DNA from: Nocardioides pini
Lineage (GTDB): Bacteria > Actinomycetota > Actinomycetes > Propionibacteriales > Nocardioidaceae
DNA: 64,000 bases
Assembly: GCF_026712185.1 (NCBI RefSeq)
Contig: NZ_JAPPUX010000001.1
Coordinates: forward strand, 558,001-622,000
Direction: 5' to 3'
Shown in pieces: positions 49,953 through 58,197 of this stretch. A program made the translations under genes and the position numbers. Every line of letters starts with the position of its first letter. Within the stretch, counting starts at the first letter, position 1. The notes under the pieces are model-generated. The model was not told the DNA's origin and ran no database searches. It saw only the letters and a program-made list of their open reading frames with translations.

Positions 49953-52133
49953 CTAGTGCACGGTCTCCAGCGGGGCCTCCGTCTCGCTCTCGGTGAGCGG
50001 GGTGTCGGCTGAGTCGAGCTTGCTCGGCCACCAGATCTTCCCGCCCAGGTCGAGGTTGAGCGCGGTCACGAGGACCGACCGGACGACCAGCGTGTCGAGC
50101 ATGACGCCGAGGGCCACGGCCACGCCCAGCTCGGCGAGGAACACCAGCGGCAGCGAGCCCAGCACCAGGAAGGTGGCGGCGAGGACGATGCCGGCCGAGG
50201 TGATCACGCCGCCGGTGGAGGCCAGGCCGATGAGCGAGCCCTTGCGTGTGCCGTAGGTGACGGTCTCCTCCCGCACGCGGGTCATCAGGAAGATGTTGTA
50301 GTCGATGCCCAGCGCCACGAGGAACACGAAGGCGAACAGCGGGAACCCTGGGTCGGACCCGGCGAACCCGAAGACGTACTCGAAGAGCAGCGCCGAGATG
50401 CCGAGCGCGGCGCCGAACGACAGCACCACGGTCGCGATCAGGATCAGTGGCGCGACCAGCGCCCGCAGGAGCCCGATCAGGATGAGCAGCACCACGCTCA
50501 GCACGAGCGGCATGATGACCCAGCTGTCGCGCTCGGAGGCGATCTTGGTGTCGAGGTAGAACGCGGCACCGCCTCCGACGACCGCGTCGGCACCCGTCAC
50601 CTCGTGGACCGCCTCGCGGCTGGCGTCCACGATGTCGGCCGCGGTCGTGGAGGAGATGTCGGCGTTGACGGTTGCCTCGAACCACACCCGGTCGCCGGAG
50701 ATCGGCTGGACCTCGCCCGGTGTGCCGAGGCCCTCGACGCCCTCCAGCGACGCCGCGACGTCGGCGGCCTGGTCGGCATTGGTGACGACCTGGATCGTGT
50801 TGGAGTTGTCGGCCAGGCCGTGCTCGGTGAGCAGCTTCTGGCCCTTGATGGAGTCGAACTCCTTCGTGTAGGTGTCCTCCGTCGAGAGCCCGGACGCGTC
50901 GAGCCGGAAGAGGCCGAGGCAGGCCAGCAGCAGGAGACCGGTGGTCGTGAGCCAGACCCGGCGCGGACGGTGGCTGATCCTGCGACCGACGCGGGCCCAG
51001 AAGCCGTTGGCGGTGGGCTCCGCGCTGCGGTAGGCGGGGCGCTTGGGCCAGAACACCCAGCGGCCGCAGATCACCAGCAGCGCCGGCAGGAGGGTGATCA
51101 TCACGAGCATGGTGACGGCGACACCGATGGCGAGGACCGGGCCGAGGCCCGCGGTGGAGTTGAGGTCGGCGAACGACAGGCAGAGCATGCCGACGGCGAC
51201 GGTCGCCGCGCTGGCGAAGATCGCCGGGGCGGCACGGTGCAGCGCGAAGGCCATCGCCTCGTGGCGGTCCTCGTGACGGCGGAGCTCTTCTCGATACCTG
51301 GCGACGAGCAGCAGCGCGTAGTCGGTGCCGGCCCCGATCACCAGGATGCTGAGGATGGCCTGGCTCTGGCCGTTGACCGTGAGGTCGGCGTACTTCGCCA
51401 GGAGGTAGACCAGGCCGGTCGCGATGAAGTTGGCCGACACGGCGCAGAGGATCGGGAGCAGCCACAGGATGGGGCTCCGGTAGGTGAACAGCAGGATGAC
51501 GATCACGACGGCGAGGGTGGCGAAGATCAGGTTCGTGTCGATGCCCTCGAACGCCTCGGCGGAGTCGGCTGCCTGGCCGCCGTAGCCGGCGAGGTGGACC
51601 TGCCCGCCGTCGAGCGTGGCGATGTCGCGGATCTCGTCGGCGGCCTCGGGGATGTCGTTCCAGCCGTTGGCCCCGAAGTTGAGCACGAAGTAGAGGTAGG
51701 CGACCTCGCCGTCGTCGGAGACCAGCGTCGGCACCGGGGCTCCCTGGGCGGCGGCCGCTTCCGCGGCCCCGGGCGTCAGCACGCCCTCGTCGGTGATGCC
51801 GTCGATCTTCGCGATCTCCGGGCCGTCGGCCTCGATCTGGGCGAGGTCGTCCTCGGTCAGCCCGCCGTCACGCTGGTAGACCACCAGCGTCGGGATGTCG
51901 TTGGGGTCGACGGTCTCGGACAGCTCCTCGAGCACCTGGGTCGACTCCGCTGACTCGGGCAGCCACGACGAGGCCTCGTTGTTCTGGACCGAGGTGAGCT
52001 TGGCCGAGAAGGTCGCCATGATCCCGGTGAGCAGCAGGACCGCCACGAGGACGATCCACTTCGTCACGCGGCCGGTCAGTGCGCCTGCGATCTGTCGATG
52101 CATGTGCTCCAGTGGAGCAGGACGGTCCGACAT
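49953..52133 (-). CDS. MMPL-family transporter
   Basis: The 726-residue RND-like protein has 12 helices in two repeats, each with a large extracytoplasmic loop. GAGTDYALLLVARYREELRR and LGIDYNIFLMTRVREE are the MMPL signatures, with the proton-relay Asp-Tyr pairs. MMPL proteins export lipids or drugs using the proton gradient. No lipid-synthesis genes adjoin it, so the cargo is open. The start ATG 52133 is the best available; ATG at residue 11 is an alternative. Confidence 0.9.
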   Translation of the reverse strand: MSDRPAPLEHMHRQIAGALTGRVTKWIVLVAVLLLTGIMATFSAKLTSVQNNEASSWLPESAESTQVLEELSETVDPNDIPTLVVYQRDGGLTEDDLAQIEADGPEIAKIDGITDEGVLTPGAAEAAAAQGAPVPTLVSDDGEVAYLYFVLNFGANGWNDIPEAADEIRDIATLDGGQVHLAGYGGQAADSAEAFEGIDTNLIFATLAVVIVILLFTYRSPILWLLPILCAVSANFIATGLVYLLAKYADLTVNGQSQAILSILVIGAGTDYALLLVARYREELRRHEDRHEAMAFALHRAAPAIFASAATVAVGMLCLSFADLNSTAGLGPVLAIGVAVTMLVMITLLPALLVICGRWVFWPKRPAYRSAEPTANGFWARVGRRISHRPRRVWLTTTGLLLLACLGLFRLDASGLSTEDTYTKEFDSIKGQKLLTEHGLADNSNTIQVVTNADQAADVAASLEGVEGLGTPGEVQPISGDRVWFEATVNADISSTTAADIVDASREAVHEVTGADAVVGGGAAFYLDTKIASERDSWVIMPLVLSVVLLILIGLLRALVAPLILIATVVLSFGAALGISALLFEYVFGFAGSDPGFPLFAFVFLVALGIDYNIFLMTRVREETVTYGTRKGSLIGLASTGGVITSAGIVLAATFLVLGSLPLVFLAELGVAVALGVMLDTLVVRSVLVTALNLDLGGKIWWPSKLDSADTPLTESETEAPLETVH

Positions 52134-52189
52134 CGTGCATCGGTAATTGCCCTGAGGTCTAGACCGGGTCGCGCCCCGGCGTCCCCGGG

Positions 52190-53275
52190 TCAGCGGGTCT
52201 GGAGCTGGAACGGCGCCCTGATGTCCATCGTGCCGCGCCGCGGCGCGACGGCGTACTCCATGGACCCGTCGACGCCGAGGCGCACGACCGCCCACCGGTC
52301 GGCCTGGTAGGTCACGACGAGCACGTGCCCGGCGTCCTCCCAGACCTCGTCGAAGTACGTCGCCGAGCGGCCGTTGCGGGCCGAGGTGAAGGACCGCACC
52401 ACCGAGCCGTCGGTGGTCGAGAGGACGTCGAGCGAGGTCGGGCCGAAGCCGTCGGCGTACGCCGGGGTGCCGAGGACGTGACGGTCGTCCGGGCTGATGT
52501 CGGAGAACTGGTTGTCGCAGGTGCGCCACGCGACCTTCCAGCTGCGGAGCATCGCGCTGCACGAGCCCGCGTCGCTGAGCGAGGTGATGCCGCCGACCCA
52601 TCGTCCGCGCCCGGTCGAGGTGAGCCGCAGCCGCGGCACGCGGTCGACGATGCCGTGCGAGGAGGTGTAGTAGGCGCGGCGGGACCCGTTGACGTAGACC
52701 GCACAGCCGTTGCTGGTCGAGCTCTCCTTGCAGTCCTCGCCGAACACTGCGACCGCCCGTCCTCTCCCATTGATGGGGACCGGGTTGAAGCGCAGCACGC
52801 GGTCGCCGAACTCGTCGATGGACCAGACCCGACCGCCCTTGCCCGAGAAGGCGACGGCCTTGCCCTGGGCCGAGACCGCCAGTCCGTAGCCCGTCTTCCA
52901 CGAGCGCTCGCCGCTCGTGCCGTCGGCGCCGAGCCAGCGGGTCGTCGAGCCGCCCGCACCGATGGTCTGGATCACGTAGCCCGAGCCCATCGGTGCGAAC
53001 TGGTCGAGCCGGTTGGGCGCGGGGGTGGTGGCGCCGCCGGCCCCGTGGATCACGGTGCGGCCGGACCGGCGCTCGCTCCAGCGGACGGCCGGGGGGTCGC
53101 CCTGCTCGAGGCCGCGGACGTCGAGGACGGTGGTGGGGGCCGGGCGGCTGCTCATGGCGGTGGCGGTGTCGGCCGCCGAGGTCGCGGGGGCCGCCGGGGA
53201 CAACGCTGCGGCGAGGCCGAGGCCCGCGGCAGCGACCAGGGTGGCGCGGGACGCCGCGCGGAGGGAGGTGGTCAT
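52190..53275 (-). CDS. Secreted propeller-like protein, paralogue of the sigma-linked protein
   Basis: The 361-residue protein has a Sec signal peptide (ends near AAPATSAA) and beta-propeller-like repeats. It parallels the domain encoded at 2272-3516: both have G-S-C...W-R-T-C-D, an SPD(D/G)R(H/Y)VLG strand and V-V-R-L-G-(L/V)-D-G near the end. It lacks the membrane helix and cytoplasmic segment. It overlaps the glycerophosphodiesterase stop as ATGA. Role unknown; ligand binding outside the cell is plausible. Confidence 0.75.
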   Translation of the reverse strand: MTTSLRAASRATLVAAAGLGLAAALSPAAPATSAADTATAMSSRPAPTTVLDVRGLEQGDPPAVRWSERRSGRTVIHGAGGATTPAPNRLDQFAPMGSGYVIQTIGAGGSTTRWLGADGTSGERSWKTGYGLAVSAQGKAVAFSGKGGRVWSIDEFGDRVLRFNPVPINGRGRAVAVFGEDCKESSTSNGCAVYVNGSRRAYYTSSHGIVDRVPRLRLTSTGRGRWVGGITSLSDAGSCSAMLRSWKVAWRTCDNQFSDISPDDRHVLGTPAYADGFGPTSLDVLSTTDGSVVRSFTSARNGRSATYFDEVWEDAGHVLVVTYQADRWAVVRLGVDGSMEYAVAPRRGTMDIRAPFQLQTR

Positions 53276-54201
53276 GTCGAGGAGACGCTCCCGACGGACG
53301 AGAGGTTGCCTGTGCCACCGGGAAATGCGGGCGGGAGGTCGCGACCCTCACCGGCGAGCACGTCGCGGAGGCGCTCGGGGTGGTTGGTGATGAGGCCGTC
53401 GACCCCCAGCCGCACGAGGTGCCGCATGGTGGGCGCGTCGTCGACGACGTAGGGCACGACCGCCAGCCCCGCGGCGTGCGCCGCGTCGACCAGCGCGGCC
53501 GTCGCGAAGGGCCGGTACGCCGGGTCGCCGACGCCCGAGCGGAAGGGCGAGCCGTGGATGGGCGAGATCGCGGTGAAGCCCTGCCGGGCGGCCGTCAGCG
53601 TGAAGTCCTCGTCGACCTCGACCCCGTCGAACCACGGTGACGCCACCCCGTCGGCGCCGCGGAGGTACTTCGGCGACACGAGCAGGTTGCGGGCGAGGGC
53701 CGGCTCGGCCGCGCCGACGCGACGCAGCACGCCCCAGTCGAAGCACTGGATGCTCGTGCGCGCGACGAGCCCGTCCACGTGCAACGCGTCGACGACCCGC
53801 TCGACGAACGCCTCCCGGGTGGTGAGGCCGCTGGCGTCGAGGGCGTCGTACTTGATCTCGAGGTTGATTCGCACCGGGTCGGCCCCGCGCTCGTCGAGGA
53901 GTGCCGCGACCTGGCGGAGCAGCGGCATGGTGGGCGGCAGGTCGGCCCGGGTGAGCTCCCGGATCCGCCGTGCGTCGGCGAGCCCGCCGTGGACGGTCGG
54001 GTCGTGGTGGACGACGACGTCGTCGTCGGCCGTCAGGTGGACGTCGAGCTCGAGGGTGGAGACCCCCAGCGCGAGGGCGCGACCGAAGGCCTCGAGGGTG
54101 TTCTCGGGCCAGAGCCCCGCGCCGCCGCGGTGGGCCTCGACGTCGAAGACGTGCACGGGCGGAGCGTCGAAGACGTGCACGGGCGGAGCGTCGGACCTCA
54201 C
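53272..54201 (-). CDS. Glycerophosphodiester phosphodiesterase
   Basis: The 309-residue TIM-barrel enzyme hydrolyses glycerophosphodiesters to glycerol-3-phosphate and an alcohol. EAHRGGAGLWPENTLEAF and ELDVHLTADDDVVVHHDPTV hold the catalytic His and metal ligands. GTG 54201 overlaps the acyl-CoA ligase stop as GTGA. The first codons contain a 24-nt tandem duplication (PPVHVFDA twice), each copy with an in-frame GTG, so the true start is uncertain. Confidence 0.88.
   Translation of the reverse strand: MRSDAPPVHVFDAPPVHVFDVEAHRGGAGLWPENTLEAFGRALALGVSTLELDVHLTADDDVVVHHDPTVHGGLADARRIRELTRADLPPTMPLLRQVAALLDERGADPVRINLEIKYDALDASGLTTREAFVERVVDALHVDGLVARTSIQCFDWGVLRRVGAAEPALARNLLVSPKYLRGADGVASPWFDGVEVDEDFTLTAARQGFTAISPIHGSPFRSGVGDPAYRPFATAALVDAAHAAGLAVVPYVVDDAPTMRHLVRLGVDGLITNHPERLRDVLAGEGRDLPPAFPGGTGNLSSVGSVSST
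54142..54189. repeat. 24-nt perfect tandem duplication at a gene start
   Basis: Two identical 24-nt units (54142-54165 and 54166-54189) at the 5' end of the phosphodiesterase gene encode a duplicated octapeptide and duplicate a GTG codon. Confidence 0.95.
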
Positions 54202-56054
54202 CCGTAGAGCTTGTCCACCACGTCGGCGTACTTCGTCCTCACGACCCGCCGCTTGAGCTTCAGCGTCGGCGTGAGCTCCTCGGACTCCGCGGTCCACTCG
54301 TCGGGCAGCAGCTCCCAGGCCTTGACCTGCTCGGGCCGGGAGAGCCGCTCGTTGGCCTTGTCGACCGCGTCCTGCGCCATCGCACGGATCTCCGGCTTGG
54401 TCGACAGGTCGGCGAGGTCGGTGAACTCGACGCCCATCTTCGCCGCGACCAGCGGCGCGATCTCGCCGTCGAGGGTGAGGATCGCGACGACGTAGGAGCG
54501 GTCGTCGCCCAGCGCCATCGCGTGCCCGACGATCGGCGACTCCTTGAGGTAGTTCTCGATGTTGGACGGCGCGATGTTCTTGCCCGCCGAGGTGATGATC
54601 AGCTCCTTCTTGCGGTCGACCACCGAGTAGAAGCCGTCCTCGTCGACCGTGCCGATGTCGCCGGTGCGGATCCAGCCGTCCTCGTCGATGAGGCTGCGGG
54701 TCGCGCCCTCCTGCTTGTAGTAACCGGGCGTGTTGACCGGCCCGCGGCAGAGGATCTCGCCGTCCTCGGCGAGCCGCACCTCGATGCCGGGGTTCGGCCG
54801 CCCGACCGTGCCGAGCTTGAAGGCGTCGGGGCCGTTGGAGGTGAAGGCGCCGGTCGTCTCGGTCATCCCGTAGACGTCGTACACGCGCAGGCCGAGACCG
54901 CCCATGAACTTCGCGACCTCGAGCGGCATGGGCGCGGCTGCGCTGGCCGCCCACTGCACCTGGTCGAGGCCGAGCAGCAGGCGCAGGAAGCCGAGGATCG
55001 CCTCGTCGGCCTTCTGGAAGGCCTCCTCGACCTCCGGCGTCATCTCGTGGCCGTACTCGTGGGCCTGCGTCCACGCCAGTCCGGCCGCCATCGCGTCGGT
55101 GACGAGCTTCTGGTTCGCGGGGTCGGGGTCCTCGGCGAGCTTGGCGGAGATGCCGGTCTTGATCTTCTCCCACACGCGCGGGACGCCGAAGAAGGCGGTC
55201 GGGTGCACCTCGCCCAGTGCGCCGAGGAGGCCCGCGGGGTCGGGGATGGCGTGCACGTGGTTGCCGAGGAACGGGGGAGCGTACGTCGCCAGGATCCGCT
55301 CGGCGATGTGGGCGAGCGGGAGGTAGCTGATCGTGCGCTGCGGGCCGTGCAGGCCGCCGGCGTCGAGGGTGGAGACCGCCTCGTACATCACGTTGTGGTG
55401 GGTGAGCACGACGCCCTTCGGGTTGCCCGTCGTGCCGGAGGTGTAGAGGAACGTCGCCGGCAGGTCGGGGGTGATCCGGTCCATCCGCCCGTCGACGGCG
55501 CCGGTGTCGTCACCGCGGGCGAGGAGGTCGGCCCACGTCATGACGCGCGGGTCGTCGACGCGGTCGGCGTCGGACAGCATCACCAGGTGGCGGATGGAGT
55601 CGACCTCGTCGAGGGCCCGCTCCCACCGCTGGTAGCGGTCGTGGTCCTCGAGCACCACCACCACGGGGCGCGACTCGCCGGCGATGAAGGCGACCTGGTC
55701 CTGCGCGAGGGTGTTGTAGATCGACATCGGGACGGCGGCAGCCGTCATGGCGCCGTAGTCGGCGAGCGTGTGCGCGGTTCGGTTGGCGGCCATGATCGCC
55801 ACGGGGTCGCCCGGCTCGACGCCGAGGTCGATCAGGGCGGCCGCGACCCGGCGGGTGAGGTCCCACGTCTCGGTCCAGGTGATCGTGGACCACGTCTCGC
55901 CCTCGGGAACGTCGAACCGGTCGGAGAAGGCGGGTGCGTCGCCGTAGGTCTCGGCGGCCTTCCGCACGGTGGCCGGCATGTGCAGCCCGAGGATGCGTGC
56001 CTCGTACTGCTCACGCACTGCCAGGACGGCGGGGGCGGTCTCGGTCGCGGTCAT
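54198..56054 (-). CDS. fadD: Long-chain fatty acid-CoA ligase
   Basis: The 618-residue adenylate-forming enzyme activates fatty acids to acyl-CoA. The ATP motif YTSGTTGNPKGV (~190-201), VYGMTETTG, GWIRTGDIG and the C-terminal KNIAPSNIE lysine region are present. GAGGAGC precedes ATG 56054. It is followed by overlapping glycerophosphodiesterase and propeller genes, suggesting a lipid-turnover operon with the MMPL gene downstream. Confidence 0.94.
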   Translation of the reverse strand: MTATETAPAVLAVREQYEARILGLHMPATVRKAAETYGDAPAFSDRFDVPEGETWSTITWTETWDLTRRVAAALIDLGVEPGDPVAIMAANRTAHTLADYGAMTAAAVPMSIYNTLAQDQVAFIAGESRPVVVVLEDHDRYQRWERALDEVDSIRHLVMLSDADRVDDPRVMTWADLLARGDDTGAVDGRMDRITPDLPATFLYTSGTTGNPKGVVLTHHNVMYEAVSTLDAGGLHGPQRTISYLPLAHIAERILATYAPPFLGNHVHAIPDPAGLLGALGEVHPTAFFGVPRVWEKIKTGISAKLAEDPDPANQKLVTDAMAAGLAWTQAHEYGHEMTPEVEEAFQKADEAILGFLRLLLGLDQVQWAASAAAPMPLEVAKFMGGLGLRVYDVYGMTETTGAFTSNGPDAFKLGTVGRPNPGIEVRLAEDGEILCRGPVNTPGYYKQEGATRSLIDEDGWIRTGDIGTVDEDGFYSVVDRKKELIITSAGKNIAPSNIENYLKESPIVGHAMALGDDRSYVVAILTLDGEIAPLVAAKMGVEFTDLADLSTKPEIRAMAQDAVDKANERLSRPEQVKAWELLPDEWTAESEELTPTLKLKRRVVRTKYADVVDKLYG

Positions 56055-56133
56055 CTCCGGCTCCTCGGGTGCTTCGGTCGTGTGGCCCGTGCTGTGGCGG
56101 GGGTCACATCATGGAGTCCCCGCCGCGTGCTGG

Positions 56134-56658
56134 CTAGGGCCGGACGACCGTGTCCCCAGGCGGGAGCCGGTGCAGGACGACGTCGCCGAGCCCGCCGTCG
56201 GCGGCCGTCGCGGTCATGTACGTGCAGTGCGGCTGCCGGCGGCGGTCGGTGGGGGAGCCGGGGTTGAGCAACCGGAGGCCGCTGGTCGTGACGGTGTCCC
56301 ACGGGATGTGGCTGTGGCCGAAGACGAGCACGTCGAGGTCGTCGTACGTCGCCTGCATGCGCTCCTCGCGGTCCTTCGCCGGCCCGGTCTCGTGGACCAC
56401 GCCGAGGCGCACGCCGTCGACCTCGACCCGCGCGACCTCCGGCAACCGCTCGCGGAGCTCGCCGTGGTCGTTGTTGCCCCAGCACGCGACGAGGCGGGCC
56501 GAGCGCGCCTCGAGCTCGTCGAGGAGGCGCACGTCGACCCAGTCGCCGGCATGGACGACGAGGTCGGCCTCCCCGACGGCCCGCCACACCTCGGCCGGCA
56601 GGTCGCGGGCACGCTTCGGCACGTGCGTGTCCGCCAGGAGCAGGAGCCGGGTCGCCAT
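56134..56658 (-). CDS. YfcE/MJ0936-type metallophosphoesterase
   Basis: The 174-residue enzyme has the calcineurin-like metal motifs LADTHVP, HAGDWVD, WGNNDHG and FGHSHIP. It hydrolyses a phosphodiester or phosphomonoester with two metals. ATG 56658 is preceded at 6 nt by TTGACT; an ATG 4 codons upstream is not needed. Substrate unknown. Confidence 0.9.
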   Translation of the reverse strand: MATRLLLLADTHVPKRARDLPAEVWRAVGEADLVVHAGDWVDVRLLDELEARSARLVACWGNNDHGELRERLPEVARVEVDGVRLGVVHETGPAKDREERMQATYDDLDVLVFGHSHIPWDTVTTSGLRLLNPGSPTDRRRQPHCTYMTATAADGGLGDVVLHRLPPGDTVVRP

Positions 56659-56706
56659 GGGTCCAGTCAACCCGGTCGGCCGAAGCGGGATGGGTACCGT
56701 CGAGGC

Positions 56707-56991
56707 ATGACGACCCCCGATCAGTCCACCCTCGACGACATGGTCGCCGAGTCCGCGCTGCAGCTGTGGTCGGCGGCCCAGACCGACTTCGACCCCTTCG
56801 AGGTCGACTCGTCCGAGTGGCCGGAGACGGCCGTGCCCGTGCGCGACGCGGACATCGCGGTCGACACCCGCCTCGAGGTCGACGACGTGCGTGCCGCGCT
56901 CGAGAGGCTCGACGGGGAGAAGGTCGTGGTGGGTCGGGAGGCCGGGACGCTCAGCGTGCTGCGGGTGGTGCCGGGGGACACGCCCCTGTAG
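56707..56991 (+). CDS. Small acidic protein of unknown function
   Basis: The 94-residue acidic protein has a helical N-terminus (DDMVAESALQLWSAAQTDFD) and a C-terminal part resembling a small winged-helix-like fold (VDDVRAALERLDGEKVVVGR). TACCGT ends 6 nt before the ATG, supporting expression. Its last 41 nt overlap the 3' end of the convergent HNH gene. No family recognised. Confidence 0.7.
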   Translation: MTTPDQSTLDDMVAESALQLWSAAQTDFDPFEVDSSEWPETAVPVRDADIAVDTRLEVDDVRAALERLDGEKVVVGREAGTLSVLRVVPGDTPL

Positions 56992-57337
56992 CCGGCTGCT
57001 GCCGGAGCTCGGCCTGGACGGTCGCCAGCCGGACCAGGAAGGCGCGCTCGTCGAGCCGCTTGCGGCGCAGCCAGCCGGTGACCTCGTCGTTGCACTTGCT
57101 CGCGTTGCAGGACGCGCACGCGGGGACGACGTTGAGGAGCGTGTAGCGACCGCCGCGGGAGATCGGCAGGACGCAGTCCTTCTGCACCGGTCCGCCCGTC
57201 GCGCCGCAGTAGGCGCACCCGCCCCACGCCTCCTGCAGCGCGGTCCACTCGTTCGGGCTCAGGTCGTGCTCGACGCTCGCCATCCGGCGCTGGCGCTTGC
57301 GGGCTGCTCGCGCGCGACGGGTACGGGACGCTGGCAT
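56951..57337 (-). CDS. HNH-type zinc protein with altered catalytic site
   Basis: The 128-residue basic protein has two CxxC zinc pairs (CAYCG and CASCN) flanking an HNH-like core. At the D-H position that opens the core it has K-D-C-V-L-P-I-S-R-G-G, with Cys in place of the general-base His. The N-terminal 20 residues are nearly all Arg/Lys/Ala. TACCCT ends 6 nt before ATG 57337 on the minus strand. It may bind nucleic acid without cutting, or use a variant site. Confidence 0.8.
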   Translation of the reverse strand: MPASRTRRARAARKRQRRMASVEHDLSPNEWTALQEAWGGCAYCGATGGPVQKDCVLPISRGGRYTLLNVVPACASCNASKCNDEVTGWLRRKRLDERAFLVRLATVQAELRQQPATGACPPAPPAAR

Positions 57338-57373
57338 GGCGTCAGGGTAGGGGTGGCGCGGGCCCGAGGCGCG

Positions 57374-57988
57374 TCACAGCACCGTGAAGCCCGGAGGAAG
57401 TCCCTCCCGACCCGTGGCGGCACGCAGCAGCGGCGACGCGAGCCCCGCGTCGACCGCCAGTCGTGCGACCAGCTCGAACGCCTGCGCCGCCGGGAACGGG
57501 GGAGGCTCCGTCGGCACGCCCAGTGCGGCCGCGAGGTCCGCGGTGTGCACGACGAGCTCGAACGTGCGGGTCGGCAGGTAGTCCGCCAGCCGCATCCCGC
57601 CGGCGATCGTGGTGATCACCTCGGTGCCCGCGCAGGCGGCGACCAGGGGGACCACGCGCGACGCGATCTCGGCGACGGCAGCGGCGGGGTCCGTCCCCAG
57701 CACCTGCCCCGCCTCACGTCCGCGCGCCGCGACGTCCGGGCCTGCGGCAGCGGCCCGGGTCGCGCGGTAGTAGTCGGCGGTCGACCCGACCTCGACGGAC
57801 GCCGCGGGCTTTCGGAGGTAGCTCTCCACGGTCAGCAGCGACCGGCTGGTGTGGCCGACGAGGCTGCGGACGTCCCACTCGCCCAGCCCCGGCTCGTCCC
57901 ACCGGCCACCGACCAGCGCGCTGGTCGCGACGAACCACTCCGCAGCAGCGGCGAACGCGCGGCAGGAGGTCGTCCACGGAGAGTCCAC
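57374..57988 (-). CDS. Mycothiol-dependent maleylpyruvate isomerase-like protein
   Basis: The 204-residue protein has the DinB/MDMPI N-terminal four-helix domain (WDVRSLVGHTSRSLLTVESY with the metal His) and a second conserved His in ELVVHTADLAAALG. These are the metal ligands of mycothiol transferases. GTG 57988 is chosen since TACCCT lies 6 nt upstream. Substrate unknown; the family uses mycothiol as co-substrate. Confidence 0.82.
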   Translation of the reverse strand: MDSPWTTSCRAFAAAAEWFVATSALVGGRWDEPGLGEWDVRSLVGHTSRSLLTVESYLRKPAASVEVGSTADYYRATRAAAAGPDVAARGREAGQVLGTDPAAAVAEIASRVVPLVAACAGTEVITTIAGGMRLADYLPTRTFELVVHTADLAAALGVPTEPPPFPAAQAFELVARLAVDAGLASPLLRAATGREGLPPGFTVL

Positions 57989-58197
57989 CTCGGGAGGGTA
58001 CGACGCGGTGCGGTCCCGCGTCCCGCCGCGGACGGGCCGGTCCGGGTCGGGTGGACCTCGCCGATCCCGGGGTTGACCCAGCCTGCGCGCCGGGTCTTCC
58101 ACGAAGGGTGGTCGGGTCCGCCGGCGGCAGCGTGGACGGTGGTCCCGCTCGGTCGGCACGCGGACCACCGCGGCCGCTCGCGAGATGAGGAGTCGTC

